The notes beneath the pieces are model-generated. The model was not told the origin of the DNA and ran no database searches. It saw nothing but the letters and a program-made list of their open reading frames with translations. From NCBI GenBank assembly GCA_017591395.1, contig WEDG01002501.1, positions 205,421 through 269,420 of the forward strand: a DNA stretch of 64,000 bases, written 5' to 3'. The translations under genes were made by a program, and so were the position numbers. The stretch comes from Schistocephalus solidus (Eukaryota; Platyhelminthes; Cestoda; Diphyllobothriidea; Diphyllobothriidae). Below are positions 11,801-26,800 of the stretch, piece by piece (the stretch's first letter is position 1; each line of letters opens with the position of its first letter).

Positions 11801-14800
11801 CTCCCACTGCCTATCGTATCCTAGCACCGTGTAGTCCTAAACTATTGCTTCTCTGAGGCTACTGGTATCTAAGACTCATACCTAGTGTGCATCAAGGAGC
11901 GCCTTTCAGTAAAAGACACAATTGAGTGCCATTTGGTCTTCTATCAACTTGAATTTATATCTGATTTGCTTTACTAATAGCAGACGTTTTTAACTATTTC
12001 TAAATAAAAGATAAGGAGTCAAGGTGAGAAGGTGACTTTCAGTATATAACAGGTGTTTATGGCAAAAAAGATGTATTGTCGGACCATTTTCGCAGTGATT
12101 AGTTGGAGCTCAGGTCATCCATCTGACTGTATGTACACCTTCCTCCTCTCCCCTCCCCTTTCCTCTCCAATTAACATAACTTAATCTTCACTTTTTTGCA
12201 GATATTGCGCTTCCTGCTTCCCAACCAAACACGGTTCAGACCCCAGACTTGATCTGCAGCACCTACTACTCCATTGCCCAACCATCAGACCCTCAAACGA
12301 CCATTACCCCCCCTCCAGCCAACATCCCAGCCCCCACCAGTACAAGCACCTCCTTAAGCAGGAAGGGCTCGGCAGTGGAGGGGCAGTTTAATCAACAGCA
12401 AACTACCTCCTCCTCCTCCGCTTCCTCCTCTGTCGTCTCCATTACGGCCTCTCAGATCACTCTAAAGGAGGAGCCCCATCCGACTTCTTCACCATCACTT
12501 GTGGTGACAGCAGAGGTTGGAGGCACTGCCGCCCCAGCCATTGCGGCCGAAATTATGGAACCCGGATGGCAGGCCGTTTTTCCATCAGAGGCTGAGGTCT
12601 ACGAGGTACCCAGGCACTCTGAGGAGAACGATGAGGGTGAAGTGGCCGGTCTTGAGACTTCAGTTGTATGTGCATTGCCCTTACTTTCGTTTGCTACTTG
12701 ATTTCATTGTTGTGCACTAATAAAGACTTCGTAGGCAGGGATACTGTTAGATTTGCTAATAGAAGCGAAGCGGCATGTTCCAGGAAGTAGTCGCGAAGAC
12801 GGAGACACGATCACCGGAACAAGAGCTTAAAGTTTCAGCTTCTCACTCGAATCCGTCCGGTGTTGGGCTAAGAACGGCCTCAGTGAACTGTACACTGTGT
12901 GACCTATCTCAAGCAAAGTGCCGACATTTTCGAAGGATTGATCATCAGTCACAACCTGACACCCACGCATGTACGAAAGCTTTGAAATAACAAGGAACAA
13001 CCTTATGCAAATTTAAAACGTAAAGGACATAGGAAAAGTAGCATTACTTCGTTTAGAAATATCATTTTTTAAAAAAGACTGCATATTGCGAAAACGTGCT
13101 AAATCCCTCTAAATGTAAGCAATAAATTTAAATATAATTTTCAGTTGAAATCGTAAACATACAATCTTTATTTATTAAGAGAACTTTCATTTTACCAACT
13201 TTCTTTTTTTGGTATTTTTGGTATTGGATTACAGTTAGTGTCAGCTCGTCCTTGGAATACCGGTGAAGGCTTCACGATTTTCAGGGTTTTCAAGCGATTG
13301 GCCATAAATTGAGATTCCGTTCTATGTGTTTCTCAAATCGTCAAAATAAGATACTTCACAAATGTATTAACCGAAGTAGTGATTTTTGGATATTCTTTGT
13401 AGTGCAGATGGCCGTTTGCCTCATATTTGTAGATTCACCCGAACATGAAAACTCGTCGCAGAGATAAATGAACGCGCGCAAAACAATTTGACAATTATCA
13501 CGTAGCAGATCAATTAAAAACTTTCTACTGTAAGTAATCCCTTTAAAAAGTACTTTTATTAGATATGAACCGAGGTAAAAATGTAGAAGTTTGACCGGTT
13601 TTTGACTTTCCTGAAAATAAGTAATTCATTTTCTGCTACAAATAAAAGAACTCACTTTATGTGTTATATTGGAGCGTTTTTAGCTCTATTTGTTTGCTTA
13701 AATGTCCGTCCGAACATTGCAAATGCACAAAAGAGTGGCCGAATATATACTAAGATTTGGCGAAAATGGTAATCTTCCACCCATTGCGTTCCTACATTCC
13801 CGATTAGCGGAAATTATATTATGCAAAAAAAGTATCTTATCGTATGCTTCCATGTTAACATAGGTTGTTCTAGGCATCCACCCACACAGTTTCTTGTACA
13901 TAGGGTGTTTAGGGCCCCTTTTCTCGGGTTAGTAAAAAATACTGGTAAACACGTTTTGTTGCAAAAAATCGGGAATTCGCAAAATAACAATTTTTTAAAG
14001 CTGAAGCCATCTCCTGTTTCTGTATAGCAATGCGATTCCTTACGCTTGCCGTCATCTGGTTTTCGTTGAATTAAGATCATCTTTGCAGGTTTCAGAAGAG
14101 ATTTATTTGAAACTTTTTTGTTTATACTAATGTTCTTTTAGAGCACAACTCACAACTCGACAACCTCTGATTCCCCCCAAATCGTACCTGTTTCTTTTCA
14201 ATATATAAGATTAAACATGCTGTGTTCTCCAGAAAAAGCCTGTCTAAGCATCAAAACCCCTCAAAAAACCAAAATAACAAGACGCTAAAACGAATCACTC
14301 GAATTTCGATCTCACATCGCATGAGTTAGGTCATCTGCTGTAACTCTCAGTATTTGAACTAATTACTCATAATATTTGCGTCACCGTTTGCCGTACTTGC
14401 CTCCTGGTTGATTTACTCTCGGTTGCCTCCGTTTCTGCTGACTGCTTCTATTGGTTCAGGTATGTTTTCCGGCTCATTTACGAGTCCTCGATACCAGCAC
14501 AGAAAGGTTACTACCATTCTTAGTGGCTAGTAAGGGAAAAACATTGAATCACCAGCACTTTGAATTTCCTCTCGAGATCCTTAATGACTTTGAGATTAGC
14601 ATGTCATAGGAGTTTGTAGTTGACAGGGCGATTGGTTTTCGGAAGTTCATGTTCCAATGACTGAGTCTTTGCATCACATGGTTGCGGTTCGACCTGATTG
14701 CCACAGTGCATGCACTGCACATTCGTAACAGCCTAACAGCACAGCTGCAATAGATGTGCTGTCTTTTGAAATGTTAACCGAAATACTGAAATGCCTTTTT

Positions 14801-17800
14801 AATAGAAAATAATTACTTGCTTAAGTATCGTACAGCGTAATCTCAAGATATCTCAGTCACGACAGAATGCCGGCTTTTGAAGAAACTTCTTTCCGGCCGC
14901 CCTAAAAACGAAAATTTTTAAAAATGACTACCTAAATAGTCGGCATATCCTATTGATTCTCGACGCCCTTATAAATTCGAATATTTTTAATGGGAAAACA
15001 TACACAAAAATACTCCTTGTAATACTTTGGCAGAAATTTGCGTCTTGTGCATATTTTATATATGAAAAAAGGTTGTATAAGTCTCAAAGTATGAGATTTC
15101 CGAAGACTGAATTTTGCATGCAGAAAACAAAGTAACTTTCAACGCATTGATGCAATTTTACGAGCTTTATATTAACTCTTCTTGATAGCGTGCACAAATA
15201 AAATATTTTCCTGGCATGGAAAATATGGAGCTTGTAGTTTAGAAACCCGGAATGCAGGTGTAGCAACTGATTGGGCCCAAAGTTGTGCAGGAATTTCGTA
15301 AGTTTTTTTTAAACCTGAAAGCTAGCTTAGCCAAGTACGTAATGTTACAATTCTACCTGAGTAATATTTTTCATGAAAACACAGTTCAAAAGTTCGGTTA
15401 AAATTTCACGAGATAGCACACCCTGCATACTGCTGATCTTTGATCCACTTAAAGCCGCCGCCTTCAGGTCTTCGGTGACTGTGATTGGGTGTGACTGCCT
15501 GGCTGGCTATGACATGTAAGCTAGAAATGTTCATTCCGGCTTTGCGTGCCTTTTTCCGTAATACTTTCCGACCACTGCTTGCGTGTCGTTCATCTAACGC
15601 TTGTGAGAGCTCCAGACCGGAGCCTCAAGGCGACTTTTTTCAAAAACGCCCAATTTTGCTCGTTACTTAGGCTTTCTGACTGTGACCGAACATTCTTTCA
15701 TAGTTAACGCATATTTTACACTTAATACAGTATTTTAGGGCGTTTTAAACCGCACAGAACCGACCTTATCACCAGACCTTTCAAGTAAACACTTTAAACA
15801 ACCCATATACTGAAAATGCTGTAAAATAGTATTTTCAAAAACTCGATTTCCAAACAAATATTATCAGTCTTTCGTAAGGCCAAGGGCCAACCTCATAAGA
15901 CTGTTTAACATAGATGAGTCAATAACGGTCTGAGAAATCCAGAGCGCAAGTGTTTCCGACTTACTACTGCCATTGTTCGCCCTCCTCACTAGCTCATGCC
16001 CACGAAACAATAAACGTGCGCTCAACGCACAACCGATGAGTCATCAGTACCATCGAACCGTAGTTTTGCCACGAACCTGCCATCATCGGTCAGTCTTTGT
16101 CGGGTTAGATCTATTACTTATTCGCACAGCAACAAGCTATCAGCGCTCACTTGAATTAGCGGAGCAGTGAAGCTGCGGGTCGGATGGGATGAGTTGCCAA
16201 CTGGTCACTACCTGCCGACCCGACAGTTCGACCGTCGATTTCGACGAGGTCCACCGTATGCTCCACGCCAGGTGGTGCAGGGACGGTGAATTGCGCGTGA
16301 ATTAGTTCTAAGTGATTGTAGCCTTGCGCTGCAGCTACCGCACTCTCTCCTCCTCCCCCACCTGAGCCCGGTGTCAAGATAGAGTCAAGAAGACTGCCGA
16401 CCCTCCAAGTAAACAGTAACACATCACGTGGCTGTCTTCTAGGTTCTGAAAATCTCGATGGTCTCGGCGAGGTAACAAAAGAGGAGGCAAGACGTTAGTA
16501 CGGCCTTCGCGCAGCCTTGCGTCCGTACCTGCTGAAGCATCCAACGATTAAACTTGTCTGGTGGGTTATAGGTTGACTCTTTAGGAAAATATGCTTGGGG
16601 CAGTCAGACTGCTGTGTAGACTTTGTGAACTCTATACGTTGCAGTGGACTGAGCAGGTAGCATAGCCTAATTGCGCGAAAGTTAGGACTACGGATTGCAG
16701 CCTCGTAGCTCAGTTACTTGGAAAAGGTAGTCAAAACATTCAAATCTGCCACACCTAGGATAGAATGACAATTTCAGCCTGTCGTTATCATTCAACCCTA
16801 CCATGAAGGGTGACAGAAACTTGAATTCGAACTTCGTCGGTTATCAGACATAAGTCTAATTAAGCGCCCGACTAATTCTCCTGCACACTGTGATATTCGA
16901 GCAAACTTTCGAATCGAATCTGTGGAAATTGGAAGTTTATAAGTCTCAGTATTCTGTCTGACCCACCTTTGCTCTCTTAGTGAACTAAAGAAGCTAAAAA
17001 GTTCATTCCAAGAGGGCTGAGTGGCCCTGCCTATGATGAAGTAATGGACGATCGTTTCCAGCATTGCACTGCATGGATAATAATCAACGAAGAAAAATGC
17101 CAAAGTCCAACAAATAATGCTGTGAAAATATGACACGTTTCTGAATTCGAAAAGCGTGTTTGCATCCTGTCATTTGCATAAGACTGTACCGTAGTTCTTT
17201 CAGGAGACGTGCTCAACCACGCATATTTTCCCCGAACACATTTATGGCAGTCCACCTATTCAAACCTTGTCGTATGAAACTAGCCTGTTCAATGTAGCAC
17301 TGTTTGGGCTAAAAACTGGAAAATTAGCTTCTGGTGGAGGAGCGTGACGTTAAAATTTCACCAGGTGAGTAATCTGGAATTTTTTGAATCTTAACAAAGG
17401 TAGGCGCCGTTTGACTTAATGACAGTCAGTTTGTATCCCACATCACGGTGGGCGCAGGACGCTGACTTGCGCATGAATTGGGTTAAATTGAAATGAGACT
17501 TACGGCGCATCTTTCGCACTACCTCCCTCCGTCACCAAACTGTGCCCGTTGACAAGACTAAAACAGGTTGACTAGAGGCTGGGTCGAACGCAGTGGCTGA
17601 TAAAGCTAAACAGCCTATCTACACGTGCCACACACGCTCTTAGCCCGCACAATGCACTGGATTCCGTATAAAAAGGAGGTCGTTGGCTCGAATTCACATT
17701 TTATTGGGACTGCCATAGATGGTTCGTGGAAAAGGAGACATTGCAGGCCAACCTTCCCTCCTGAAAGCGTCGAATTACGTAAAGAAGGCTCTTCGCTCGC

Positions 17801-20800
17801 CGGAATTATGGCTTTATTCATCTGAGCTTTCCAACTCGTACTGGAGTCCATCATCAGAGATAGAATCGGCAACAAAACAAGCAACAATCATAGGGAGTAA
17901 GGGGCCAATCAAACACCAGTGACGCCGCGCCGGACGTGACTGCGTAGGACCCTGTATGCCGACGCCAGATCGATAAATCGATTGATTTACCGCGTCAGTT
18001 GACAGCCTTACAAGCTACGACTAGTAGAGCCTTATGGTATTTGCTAAACGTATCTCGTTTATGCCAATGAGGAATGTGCTGAATTCAGGTACGGATGAAG
18101 TTCCCGGAGTCGACATCGCTCTCTTTCTTTTTTCCTCTTCCCTCTCCCAGGCATCAGTCCGCTGTCCGATCCAGTCAGCCTCCTAATGCTGACATTGGAC
18201 GCGGGTGATTAACAGAGTTCACTAGCTGGTATACGCGTACAGCTGCAGACTACCTTGCCTCCGCACAATACACAAACTTTTCACAAAAAAGGGGTGGCTG
18301 TACTCTCCCCTTTGTGAGAGTCGCATAGAATGTTCCAATGGCTGAAACTACTTTTGCTTAATGCAATACACAGTAGGTGACATAACTCCATGCATTTTTT
18401 CTGAAAATTTGATTGAAATGTTAAGCGCTCAATTAGTATTGTTATTTTTGTTTGTTGAGTGGAGTTGAGGTTCAGAATGCATTTTGCTAAAGAACGCTAC
18501 ATGTTTACTGCAGTGTATTTAAGGGAAACAGACAAGATTTGGGCGAAATCGGAGGTTACTGGACAATCAAGAAATTTCCTATGCTATTTAATATCACAGA
18601 GTAAACTCCATAGTTTTTATGCATTGTACTATAAAAGATCATTAATATAAGTAAGGAAGTTTCCAAATATATCTCTTCTGCCATCGGAAAGTTTGATCTT
18701 AATTTACTGAAAATCAGGTGAAGGCAAGTGTAAGGAATCGCATTATTTTTAAAATGCAAGCAACTAATTCAGTGTAATTAATCAACTTTTACACAGTTAT
18801 GACGTTTTTTGTCACAAAACACAAGAATAAACTTGTTTGCCAGGATGTTTTGTTGTAATATGGTGACAACGTGGAACGATATCAAGATACATACAGGTAG
18901 GCTTAAAGATTGATAGGAGTAACGGTCATTTTAAATTGGAAGCATGGAATAAGTTACTTTTTTATAATATACTATCCGCAATCGACAGAAAATTATCAGT
19001 TTTTACCAAATATATTCGATTACTTAGGAATCTTAGAACGGGGCTCTGAAGCAAACAAATATAGCGGAAAACGTTTTAATATAAAGCCAAAAGTGAGTTC
19101 ATTCATATTCGGCAGAAAATGGATCACTTATTGTCAAGAAAGTCAAGAAACCGGTCAAAATCCCACATTTTAATCTTGATCCAACTTGAAAAAAATCACG
19201 CAGATACTTAAAAGTGAATAATCAACTTCAATCACCTTTTAAAAAGGTACCTTATTATAGAAAGTTTCTTTATTGATCTTGGTCAGATTAGTTGCGAACT
19301 GTTGTTTTTGACGTTCATGTATGTCTACAATTAGTTTTTATGTTTAGGTGGATCTACAAATATGATTTTAACGGTCATCTGCAGTAGTAAGAAGATCCAA
19401 AAACTCGTAACTTTGTTAAATACCTTTAAGAGCTATCTTATTTTGAAAGTTTTGATATATACTAAAACATCTAAGTTTATGGCCAAGGGATTGAAAATAC
19501 CATAAATCGTGAAATTTTCACCCGCATTTCAAGGACGAGCTGACACTAATTGTAATTCAATATTAAAAATACCAATAACAAAGATTAAGCGTATGGAATG
19601 TTATCTTAATATGCACAACATAGTATGTTTACTATATTAGGCGATAACTCTGTTTAAATTTATTAGTTGCAGTTATAGCGATTTATCACGTTTTCGACAT
19701 AGGCCTTTGTTAAAAATGTGGTATTTCTTAACGAAGAAATAATACTTTTAATATTTCCTTTATGTTTTACATTCCTATTGCGTTGTTTGTTAGTATTTCA
19801 AAGCCGTTGAACTTGCGTTCAGTGCCGGTTTCCCGAGTGATTATCGATCTTTCATAAATTTTGGCACTTTGCATGTGATACGGCCCAAACTCTACTTGTG
19901 CATCTCGCGGTCTTTCATTTGAACTGCATACGTGCACTTTACATTGCCCATTGTCTTAGACAAAACAACCCTGGCAGCGGTCGGTTCGCTGGGTTACTCA
20001 GCTGCATTTTATGCGCCTGTTAAAAAGTTAGACCGGAATTATTTAGTAGGAAATTTGACCCCTTGGATAATCTACTCGGAATTTTTAATCGGGACTAACT
20101 TTGGGTGGTCTAAAATCGCACGATTCGGATGCGCAAGTTAGGTCGACATCAATGTACCGGCTTTTGAACGAACTTACTTCCAGCCGCCCGCAAAAGCAGC
20201 ATTAAAAAAACAACTATCTAAGTAGTATGCATTTTCAATGATTTTCGATGCCCTTATACATCCAAGGCATGCATAAAACTAGTCCACCTTGTACTCATTT
20301 GGTAGCAAAGTAAGTCTTATTAAAATTTTCCACTTAAAGAAAGTGCACCTTTCAGGTACAAAACAATTTCTAATTCACAACTAATTTTGATTCTGGTCTG
20401 TCGTACACATGCATTTCGAGTTTCAAATCTTCCTGGTGTATACATTCTGTCTGAGAGAAATCATATATTTGTCTACGCTCTGAAGAAAGGATCAGATAGT
20501 TCTTATAAATCTTGGTAATGGCTGTAGACCGTGTTGTATACTTTATAAGCAGCATTGATAAATGGACAGATACAATGTTTTATGAATGTATATTTTACGA
20601 TCTTAAAAATTTCATAATTGGAAACATTTTTTTGAAAGATGACTTATTTTGCTACCAAAATGAGTAGAGGGCAGATGATTTTCTTATATGCTTTCGATAA
20701 AAGATATTTAAATTCATAACGGCTTTGAAAACCAGTAATGGAAATTCATAGCACTTAAGTGGTCGTTTTTTTACATTGTTATGTTTGCAATTTTGCTCGT

Positions 20801-23800
20801 TCAAAAGTCGGCATCATGGCATAGCAGAAATATCTTGGGATGAGCCTGGGTGATAATGAATACTATAACTATACTTCAATATTTTTTTTCCAATCAAAAA
20901 CACATTTCAGAATTGGAGTTGGGTTTGTATATGACCACTCCCGCCCCGGTAGAATAATGGAATAGGAACAACCCTTGCGCTAAATACCAGGAAGAGTAAA
21001 TAATCCTGGATCCTAGTCGTACCGTTACTCATTTCCCTGGAATTTAACAAAAACCCATCTGACCTGTTCCCATGTCGTGCGGCCGGAAAAGAGTTTATAT
21101 GAGCAAGCCTTACCGATTAAACATTCAGTTCCCCTCTGTCTGCCGCTCAGGCGTTAACTGGACGTTTTATTGGTTCGTGCATCCTACCCGGCCCTCTCTC
21201 CTAAACTGTCGTTCTTTGCTTAAAAAAGTATTGTTGGTGTATCTAAAAACACAAGAGGATTGGCTTCTCTCTTCCCTCTTATACGCACCGGTGGACTGGC
21301 CGAGCATTTCCGCCAACTGGTACCTTGGTTGAACACGATACCTGGCATGTGGTGGAAGGGCTTTGTCTCAGTGCTTGCTGCCCGTACATAACGCGAGGAT
21401 TAAGAGCTCACGCAGCCTTACCGACGGTCAGTCAGCGCAGGCCACAAGCCACTGCTGGTCTCTCAGAGCAACAAGAACCATTCTTTGTTCAGACCTTCGC
21501 CACTTGGAGGCCATAAAAACGCTCAAGTTCGAAAAACTTCACAATTTTTACAGCCTTTTATCTGTGTGACTCATCTTTCTAGACCAGCAACAGTCCGCGC
21601 CAGTATTTCTCATGACACTCACGCATAGTACTGTAGGCTACAATGAAACCATATCGGCCCGTTTTAGTCTACCCAAAATTCACCGCATTTAACCGAGAGG
21701 ATTGTTTTTCGTTCGTGTTTTCTCTCTCCTAAGAAAAGATGTAAGAGTAGAAAAAATGTCTGCCGACGCAAATTCCTGCATAGTAATTGAAGGCATTTTG
21801 AAAAAAAGGCAACTTTTAAACAACACTAAGCTCCAGAAATTTTTTATGTACGCTTATCCACCTTTAGTCGTGTTAACTATCACCAGACCACCGCGAGCCA
21901 ATGTACAGTTAACACCGTCTGTTATCTTAACGTGCGTCGCACTCCGCGTCTTTAAGACGCTTAAAACGCTTCCTGAAAGGGTTCGTGAGTTTCGTTTGTG
22001 CCTCTAGACAATGGCTCAATGGTTTGAGGTAGGGCTGGCACATGGAGATTTATTTTCTACCTGTTAGGCACCACCATGCGTCATATCAACGACCAACCAT
22101 CTCTGACTCTATCCCTACTGAATGCTTCTGTTGCCCCAGTTCACGCCAATGCGAATCTTGAAGGACGTTGGCTCCAGTTACACCAGATGGTGTATACTCA
22201 GGCTGTTAGCTCAACACCCCTGTGCGAGCACGTCTTGCAGGACGGAATTGGATAAACTTGCATTTTAAAATTGCATAAACCGGTTGATTTCAAGCGCCAA
22301 GCTGAATTTATCTTTTGATTCACCTGATAGTTCCCCCTCACTGTCAGTTGTTCGGCCTGTGCAATTGTACTTCCAGGCCGTCCTCACGAGATTAGGCCAT
22401 ACGTCAGACCTCGGCATACCACAATTTAAGCAAACCTTCCGTCACCCACCTTCATTTGAAGCCAAGATTTTAGAATTTATAAGTGCAACTGTTTGCTGCT
22501 AGAGGCCAACAGGCAAGTTCCAGAAGTCAGTTCAGAAGGGGAAGGAGAAGTTCAGATCTGCGACTGTCTCAGCTAATGGATTCGTTCGCGAATCCGAAAT
22601 GCTAGGCCACTAAACGATCGCATCTCCTCCTTCTGACTTACAAATGGTGGCTTTCGCTGTGCTTCGAACCCGCGCCTGCTACGCTGTGCACCTTCTAATC
22701 AATTCTCCGCCAGCTGGGTACCTGTGTAATTCTAACGCCCTGTTCCACTTTCGCTGCTCAACAGGGCTCATTTTGCAGCATCGTTGAGGAGTCAACGCTG
22801 AGCACAATGGAGCGCAAAGTCTCCTCCAGCCAACAGCAGCAAAAGCAGGTGCCACCGCCACCGCCATCTCTCAGCGTTGCGCCACCGCCACCACCCCCGA
22901 AATCCTCACAGATACCCTTGGCAGTGCCTCCTGCTCTTCCTCCACCGACGGCGGTGGCCGTTGAACGCAGCAAATTAACAGCCTCAGTCACTGTACTAGA
23001 TCCGTTCGCTCCCATCCCTGCCGCAGTGGTCCTGCCAATCGCCGTCGCCGTCACAGAGACCTGGCGCGCCCAGTTCCCCAACGGTGGTGGCAGCTCCTTC
23101 TCAATCGCGGCCGGCCTCGCCGCTCGCCATTCTATCACTGGCCAACTCATTCTGGCCGTGGCTCGCCAGGATCTGCTCCACGTAAATGACCTTTGTCAGA
23201 GATCGGCCGCCCAGCTGCCCACACTCGTTGTGGTCTTCAACAACTGTCAACGTTTGCGAGCACTTCAGCCGGCTTTTCCAGGGGTCAGTGTCAGTAGGTG
23301 GGTGAAAAAATTGGTGTGCGATTGCATGCTCACCTCCAAATTTCCCTAGGTTTCCTTTTTCCACTTTTCCTGGTCACTGTGCTGATTTCCTCTTTTTACG
23401 ATGCTCTTTCTGTGCCTACTGACACCAACAAGTAGTTTATTTTCTTCTAAAATGTGTTTCCTCCCGTCTATAGGAACGTCACAGAGCATGACAATGTGCA
23501 CTTAGCTACCAGTCATTTTAGGACATTATTATCCGGCTGTCTAAAAATTTTTCCGCTATTTTTTTCCATAAATTCGAAGTGAGCAACCAAACTTTCCTAA
23601 CAGAAGACTCTCTAGGAAGCGAAGGCGGTCTGTCGCTCGACCCCGAGCTCGCAGCGTGCTGCTACTCTCCCTAAAGTTAAGCCGAATAGTTAGGTAACTT
23701 ATTCCCTAGTCCCTCCCTCATGACTTTCAAGACAAGTTCGTTGCTGTTTTATGGACAGTTCTGCTGAGATTGGAAGGCCAACCTCGTATATGCAGACGAT

Positions 23801-26800
23801 GCATTATACGGTCCGTATTTTGGCAAGGATGGGGTATGTAACCTACCTACTTTTGTTACTCGTGTAAACGTTGTTTGATGCATTCTTGTGGACGAACGGA
23901 ACATTTGCCGCGAGGTCGTGGGTGGGTTTCGCCCCCTTCGGTTTCGTGCTTGCTTGTCGTTAAGAGGTTGGGCCTTCCGCAAATTTCTTCACTATGCTAC
24001 TTCATGCAAAAAGCGCCTGCTCTTGCATATGCGTAAGTGCCTTGCCTGCCGTTATATGCTCGGTACCTACGCATTAACTTTAAAAATTTCTTTGGAAAGG
24101 CACTTTAGTATGACTCCTCCCCGCCTTGTCCCCAGAGAAATCTTTAACCTATATTTCCCTCACTTACTTTGATAAAATAGGCTGAAGTATTTAATTATTC
24201 CAGGAGCACATGATCAATGAGAGCCAACAACTGATAGCTTCGATATTACTAGTTCATATTTGTGTTAAGTGGTCTTAATACCAGTTCTAGCCGTACCTAG
24301 TATTTACTGTTTCAGTTTGTATTTTTATTCTTACTCTCCATTGTCGCCTACGGCATCGTACGCACTTAAATACTTTTTTGCTACCGCAAAAGTCTCGGTG
24401 AGTTGGCCTTTAGCTGTTTCATCTATACGCATTCACCATAGTTACGTTTCTGTGAGCAGAACTTGCAGCCAATGGTAGCCACTTACTAGGTTTGCATAGC
24501 CAGTTCGACGCTCTCGTGGGTTTCTTTGGTAAAGCGCCACACCGTTTGTTTAGGGGCTGATGCACATTGACAGCTAAATGGCGCTTACAGGAGATTTTCC
24601 TTATCTTGCATTTCTATCGTTTTTTACGACTTCCTTGAGACAGACTGCAGAGAACGCATGCAGCTGGAGAACATTTTTTGGTATCTGGACGCGGTGACTG
24701 TCATTGTTTATCCCGCAGATTAAGTCTAGAATCGGTGGCTTATCAGCATTGAAAACATTTCATCCCTTTTTCTTGCATCTTGCTGCAATGGCAAGGCAAT
24801 GTTAAGACGTCCAGGGGCGGTTGCGGATGCATTGACTGTCAAAACTGAACAATCGGTCTACACTTGCCGCACACAACCTAGTTCCCGTACATTGTACTAG
24901 GTAAAAAGACAACTAAGGATGAGGTAAGAGGAGGATACACCCAGAGTTTCTATGCCGGGGATGTTGGATGAAAATAAGTATTGCCCCTAGTATGGCGGTA
25001 CTATTTATTTCACAGTACGTCGTTGATCGTAGCAGTTTCCACTTTTCTACTAATGATGACTATCTTCAACCGCCTGTACCTAGTGGTAATAATTGGTTTC
25101 TGTGTGCATTGGACATGATGAGGCTGACTGGCGTATCACGGGCTTTCCTCCCAATCATATCGCTATTTAGTGCCTGCAAATGAGATGTGCGCATTGGCCG
25201 ATCTGTATCACAGTCCCCGATTGTGTAGGCTACAACAGGACTGCCCCAGTCGCATAAAAAAGCTTCACTGCGAACCCCTAGCTTCCAGGAGCCACACCGG
25301 CATCCTCCACCAGGTTTCTGCCATTTGCAACATCTACGGGGGTTTTGCGTCTACTGCTGACCTATAGAGGTTAACAGAGCTAAAGGCGCTAGGCGAGACA
25401 GAGTGGAGTGAACATGTCTGACAGTTAGGTATTTGGTACCACCCCCACTCAGTCAAGGCGGCTACTCCTCTCTGCGCGGGCCACAAACTTATGTGCAAAT
25501 TGCCCCTATCTCTGCCAAATCCTAATGCCAGAACAAGAGACCTGTTCCGTATGACATCTCTATCATCCCCAGTGCGACAGTTTGACCATTGATTTTCAAC
25601 GATGTCCACCACGAGCTGCCAGACAGCCTAGAAACAGGCGCGGTGACTTGCGATGCATCTACGTCACTCTCTCCTCTTCCGCCTGAACCAGGTGTCATGA
25701 CAGAGTCAAAAAGACTGGAGGTAAGGTTAGGACATGGCACATCGAAGATCCACGCTAAAGCGTACCACCACGCTCCCTCATCCATAGCTAAAAACTTAAT
25801 TTGCTTTCAACACAACAATCCGAGGATAGGTGCAGTGACACGGCCGCCGCTCTTACCATGGGGTCCTGCGTACCACTACCTCCCACCAAACACCACCTAG
25901 TCACAGCCTACACTTGTGCCCAAACACACTCGCGCCGTCCCTGGTCGTAAATATCTTATTCTTATATATTTTCAGTTCCGGTTCTCCCACGACAGCAATA
26001 GCTTCTGGTGCTGCCACTACTGGTGACGACGCCTTCCCCACATCATACGTCATCAGTGTGGCCGGGGATGTGTTGCTGCAGGGTCTTACAGCAGCCGCCG
26101 CCGCAGCCCAACCACCCTTGGACTCGGAGTACACGCGCCTTGGTTTGCTCAATTATAGCGTGGATCTGAAGGGTCTTCGGCCGCCCATCACAATGTGTAC
26201 CTTTTGGCGCTGTGAACCAGCGTCCACGGACTTTCGTCTGGACTACTGCATCCAGTGGCCTCGGGACCATTCCAATGTGGATCCCCCTGGGCGCTCGGTT
26301 TGTTAAACGCCCCCCCCCCGGCACCGGACTGCGGTTTTCACGAAATCTGCAATCACCCGTTCTAATAGCTAGGAATACACTATCTCAATATTTTGCCCTG
26401 AAATCGCCTTAGCTTCTGCCTCCCGGTCATCGGTGTCGCCTTCCTCCTGATAATCTCTATCTGTATTCACTTCAACTTCGTCTACCCTTCTCGATCTTTT
26501 TTTCTTTCCCTACGATTCTACTTTTCGTTTCCTAGTAGTTCTTATATTTTCCGCCTACCGACCTCTTATCATTTTTCCTCCTCTCGTCTCTTATTGAATT
26601 TATCTTTTTCTTGCTCTACTAATTCTTCTCCCTATCGCTATATTTTTCTTGTTATTATTATATAAGATGCGACGCAGGTGACCTCTAGCGAAGGAGTTAT
26701 CTTCAGCTAACGTTCTACACTCCTACTTAGCGTATAGTCGCTGATAAAACGACAGTGAACTCAGCAAGCCCTTAAGTAGTTTTGGCTGTCTGACTGCCGA

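Larger units (their letters stand above)
12666..22764 (+). other. Large FCHO intron (about 10.1 kb)
   Basis: The donor is GTATGT and the acceptor TTTCGCTGCTCAACAG. The intron is filled with AT-rich repeats: the inverted 1 kb pair R2 (13160-14170 and 18600-19590), foldback elements R1 (14773-15401 and about 20120-20935), a SINE body at 15478, and RTE tails at 16200 and 17430. Between 15.6-16.2, 16.4-17.4 and 21.0-22.7 kb no gene or repeat could be supported. Confidence 0.6.

Noticed and set aside
22807..22809. ATG as start of a separate gene
   Set aside because: The upstream codons are open to an acceptor whose phase matches the previous exon, so the ATG is internal.
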